From an uncultured Rubellimicrobium sp. (GTDB lineage: Bacteria > Pseudomonadota > Alphaproteobacteria > Rhodobacterales > Rhodobacteraceae), in the NCBI GenBank assembly GCA_902805995.1, contig CADCUU010000088.1:1-7472 (forward strand): a DNA stretch of 7,472 bases, written 5' to 3'. Below are positions 6,181 through 7,472 of this stretch, one piece after another; position 1 is the stretch's first letter, and each line of letters begins with the position of its first letter. Below the pieces are notes generated by a model that worked only from the letters and a program-made list of their open reading frames with translations, was not told where the DNA came from and searched no databases. The position numbers and the translations under genes were made by a program.

Positions 6181-7074
6181 AAGCCGGGCGCCCGGGTTCC
6201 AGCCGCGGAGAGCCTCTGCCACGGACAGGGGCTTGCCCCCCGCACGCTGCACCTCCAGCACTTCCACCGCGCCCTCGCCGCAGGCCACTGTGAGGCCGTC
6301 CAGCACCTCGCCCGGCGCGCCGTTGCCCTGGGTCAGACGCGAGCGGAGGAGCTTCACGCGTTCGCCCGCGGCCTCGCACCAGGCGCCGGGGAACGGGGAC
6401 AGGCCGCGGATCAGGCGGTCCACCTCGGCGGCGGGGCGGGACCAGTCAATGCGCGCCTCGGCCTTGTCGATCTTCATGGCATAGGTGACGCCGTCCTCGG
6501 GCTGCGGCTCGGGCGTCAGGGCATCCAGCCGCGCGAGCGCGTCCACGATCATACGCGCGCCCAGGCCTGACAGCCGGTCGTGCAGGTTGCCGGTCGTGTC
6601 CGTGTCCCCGATGGGGGTCGCCTCGCGCAACAGAACGGGCCCGGTGTCGAGCCCCGCCTCCATCCGCATGATGCATACGCCGGTTTCCGCATCCCCGGCC
6701 ATGACCGCGCGGTGGATCGGCGCGGCCCCCCGCCAGCGCGGCAGCAGGGAGGCATGAATGTTGAGGCAGCCCCGCCGGGGCGCGTCGAGCACCGCCTGGG
6801 GCAGGATCAGGCCATAGGCCACGACGACCGCGACATCGGCCTCCAGCGCCGCGAACTCGGCCTGCGCCTCCGGGGTCCGCAGGCTTTTCGGGTGCCGCAC
6901 CAAGAGGCCCCGCGCCTCGGCCTCGGCATGCACGGGAGAGGGACGCTCCTTCTGGCCGCGCCCGGCGGGGCGGGGAGGCTGGCTGTAGACGCAGGCGATC
7001 TCGTGCCCGACCCCGATCAGTGCCCCCAGCGCGGGCACCGAGAAGTCCGGCGTGCCCATGAAGACGACCCTCAT
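6175..7074 (-). CDS. fmt: Methionyl-tRNA formyltransferase
   Basis: A 299-residue cytosolic enzyme that transfers the formyl group from 10-formyltetrahydrofolate to initiator Met-tRNA for bacterial translation initiation. The N-terminal formyltransferase domain (1 to about 180) starts [16 protein letters not shown]. It has the loop [12 protein letters not shown] (31-42) that contacts tRNA in this family, the catalytic pair Asn105 and His107 in [16 protein letters not shown] (105-120), and the catalytic Asp143 in GLDTGPVL. The C-terminal tRNA-binding domain (about 200-295) includes the [10 protein letters not shown] segment (223-232). The length is slightly under the E. coli enzyme but all key residues are present. 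The ATG at 7074 is set by the conserved [11 protein letters not shown] start and overlaps the stop of the preceding deformylase homologue (ATGA, 7071-7074), so the two are surely one operon. Only a weak AAAAG lies before the start, which suggests translational coupling. def-fmt is a common bacterial pairing because deformylase removes the group Fmt adds. Confidence 0.97.
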   Translation of the reverse strand: MRVVFMGTPDFSVPALGALIGVGHEIACVYSQPPRPAGRGQKERPSPVHAEAEARGLLVRHPKSLRTPEAQAEFAALEADVAVVVAYGLILPQAVLDAPRRGCLNIHASLLPRWRGAAPIHRAVMAGDAETGVCIMRMEAGLDTGPVLLREATPIGDTDTTGNLHDRLSGLGARMIVDALARLDALTPEPQPEDGVTYAMKIDKAEARIDWSRPAAEVDRLIRGLSPFPGAWCEAAGERVKLLRSRLTQGNGAPGEVLDGLTVACGEGAVEVLEVQRAGGKPLSVAEALRGWNPGARLG

Positions 7075-7472
7075 CTTTTGCGGGCCCGCCGCAGCAGCAT
7101 GTCGCGCTTCAGGCGCGACAGGTGGTCGAAGTACATCTTGCCGGCGAGGTGGTCGATCTGGTGCTGCACGGAGGTGGCCCAGAGGCCCACGAAGTCGCGC
7201 TCCTCGACCCCGCCACCCTCGTTGAGGAAGCGCACCGTCACCGCCCGGGGCCGCGCGATCACCGCCGACGCGCCGGGCAGGCACGGCGAGGCCTCCTCGT
7301 GCTCGCGGAACTGGACGCTCGCATGGAGCACCTCGGGGTTGGCCATCCGCACGGCTTGCCCCCGCCCCTCAGAGGCGTCCACCACAGCCAGCGCCAGCGG
7401 CACCCCGATCTGCGGCGCGGCAAGGCCAACGCCAGGCATGGCCTCCATCACCTCAATCATCTCGTCCCCCAA
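7071..7472 (-). CDS. Peptide deformylase homologue with altered catalytic motifs (5' end outside window)
   Basis: A partial gene: 133 codons are visible and the N-terminus lies beyond the right edge, probably about 30 residues, judging from family length. Residue numbers below count from the first visible codon. Motif 1 is intact ([10 protein letters not shown], 14-23). Motif 2, normally EGCLSxPG, reads EASPCLPG (60-67); aligned without gaps on the final PG, Ser62 replaces the metal-binding Cys and Cys64 falls at the usual Ser. Motif 3, normally HExxH, reads HQIDH (104-108): both metal-binding His are kept but the catalytic Glu is Gln105. The surrounding fold signature ([15 protein letters not shown], then LSRLKRD) is clearly deformylase. 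An active enzyme would remove the N-formyl group from new proteins; this copy may be inactive or altered. It overlaps fmt by four bases. A canonical deformylase gene may lie just upstream, outside the window. It should not be assumed to supply the cell's deformylase activity. Confidence 0.9.
   Translation of the reverse strand: MGDEMIEVMEAMPGVGLAAPQIGVPLALAVVDASEGRGQAVRMANPEVLHASVQFREHEEASPCLPGASAVIARPRAVTVRFLNEGGGVEERDFVGLWATSVQHQIDHLAGKMYFDHLSRLKRDMLLRRARKR

Overview
The window reads as chromosomal DNA of a GC-rich alphaproteobacterium, most likely of the Rhodobacterales. The base composition is uniformly high in G and C, codons favour G or C in the third position, and the gene families (a peptide deformylase paralogue next to fmt, a bacteriophytochrome with its own heme oxygenase, an HWE-type kinase) fit that group. 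No mobile element, tRNA, rRNA, CRISPR array or sign of recent transfer was seen. The taxonomic placement is an inference.

Layout from left to right. Positions 1-206 hold no convincing gene. A thiolase-like acyl-CoA enzyme (207-1379, +) follows. Its 3' end overlaps, tail to tail and by 40 bp, a bphO-type heme oxygenase (1340-1903, -). A 278-bp divergent intergenic region (1904-2181) separates bphO from a tight three-gene plus-strand operon: a full-length bacteriophytochrome histidine kinase (2182-4395), a single-domain Rcp1/BphR-like response regulator (4399-4860), and a receiver-HWE histidine kinase hybrid (4857-5966). After a 208-bp gap come two minus-strand translation genes: fmt (6175-7074) and, overlapping its start by ATGA, a peptide deformylase homologue whose 5' end lies beyond the right edge (7071-7472).

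The central block (about 1340-5966) is a self-contained red/far-red light-signalling module. BphO would open heme to biliverdin, the phytochrome binds biliverdin through an N-terminal cysteine and autophosphorylates, the small regulator is the natural first phosphoacceptor, and the receiver-HWE protein could branch the signal to a second kinase output. No DNA-binding output domain is encoded here, so the final target lies elsewhere.

The points most worth a second look are the architecture of that light module, the receiver-HWE kinase with an altered H-box, the deformylase paralogue with substitutions in both metal/catalytic motifs (HQxDH instead of HExxH, and Ser where the metal-binding Cys is expected), the 40-bp convergent coding overlap, and repeated CCCGCAG sequences in the bphO/bphP intergenic region.
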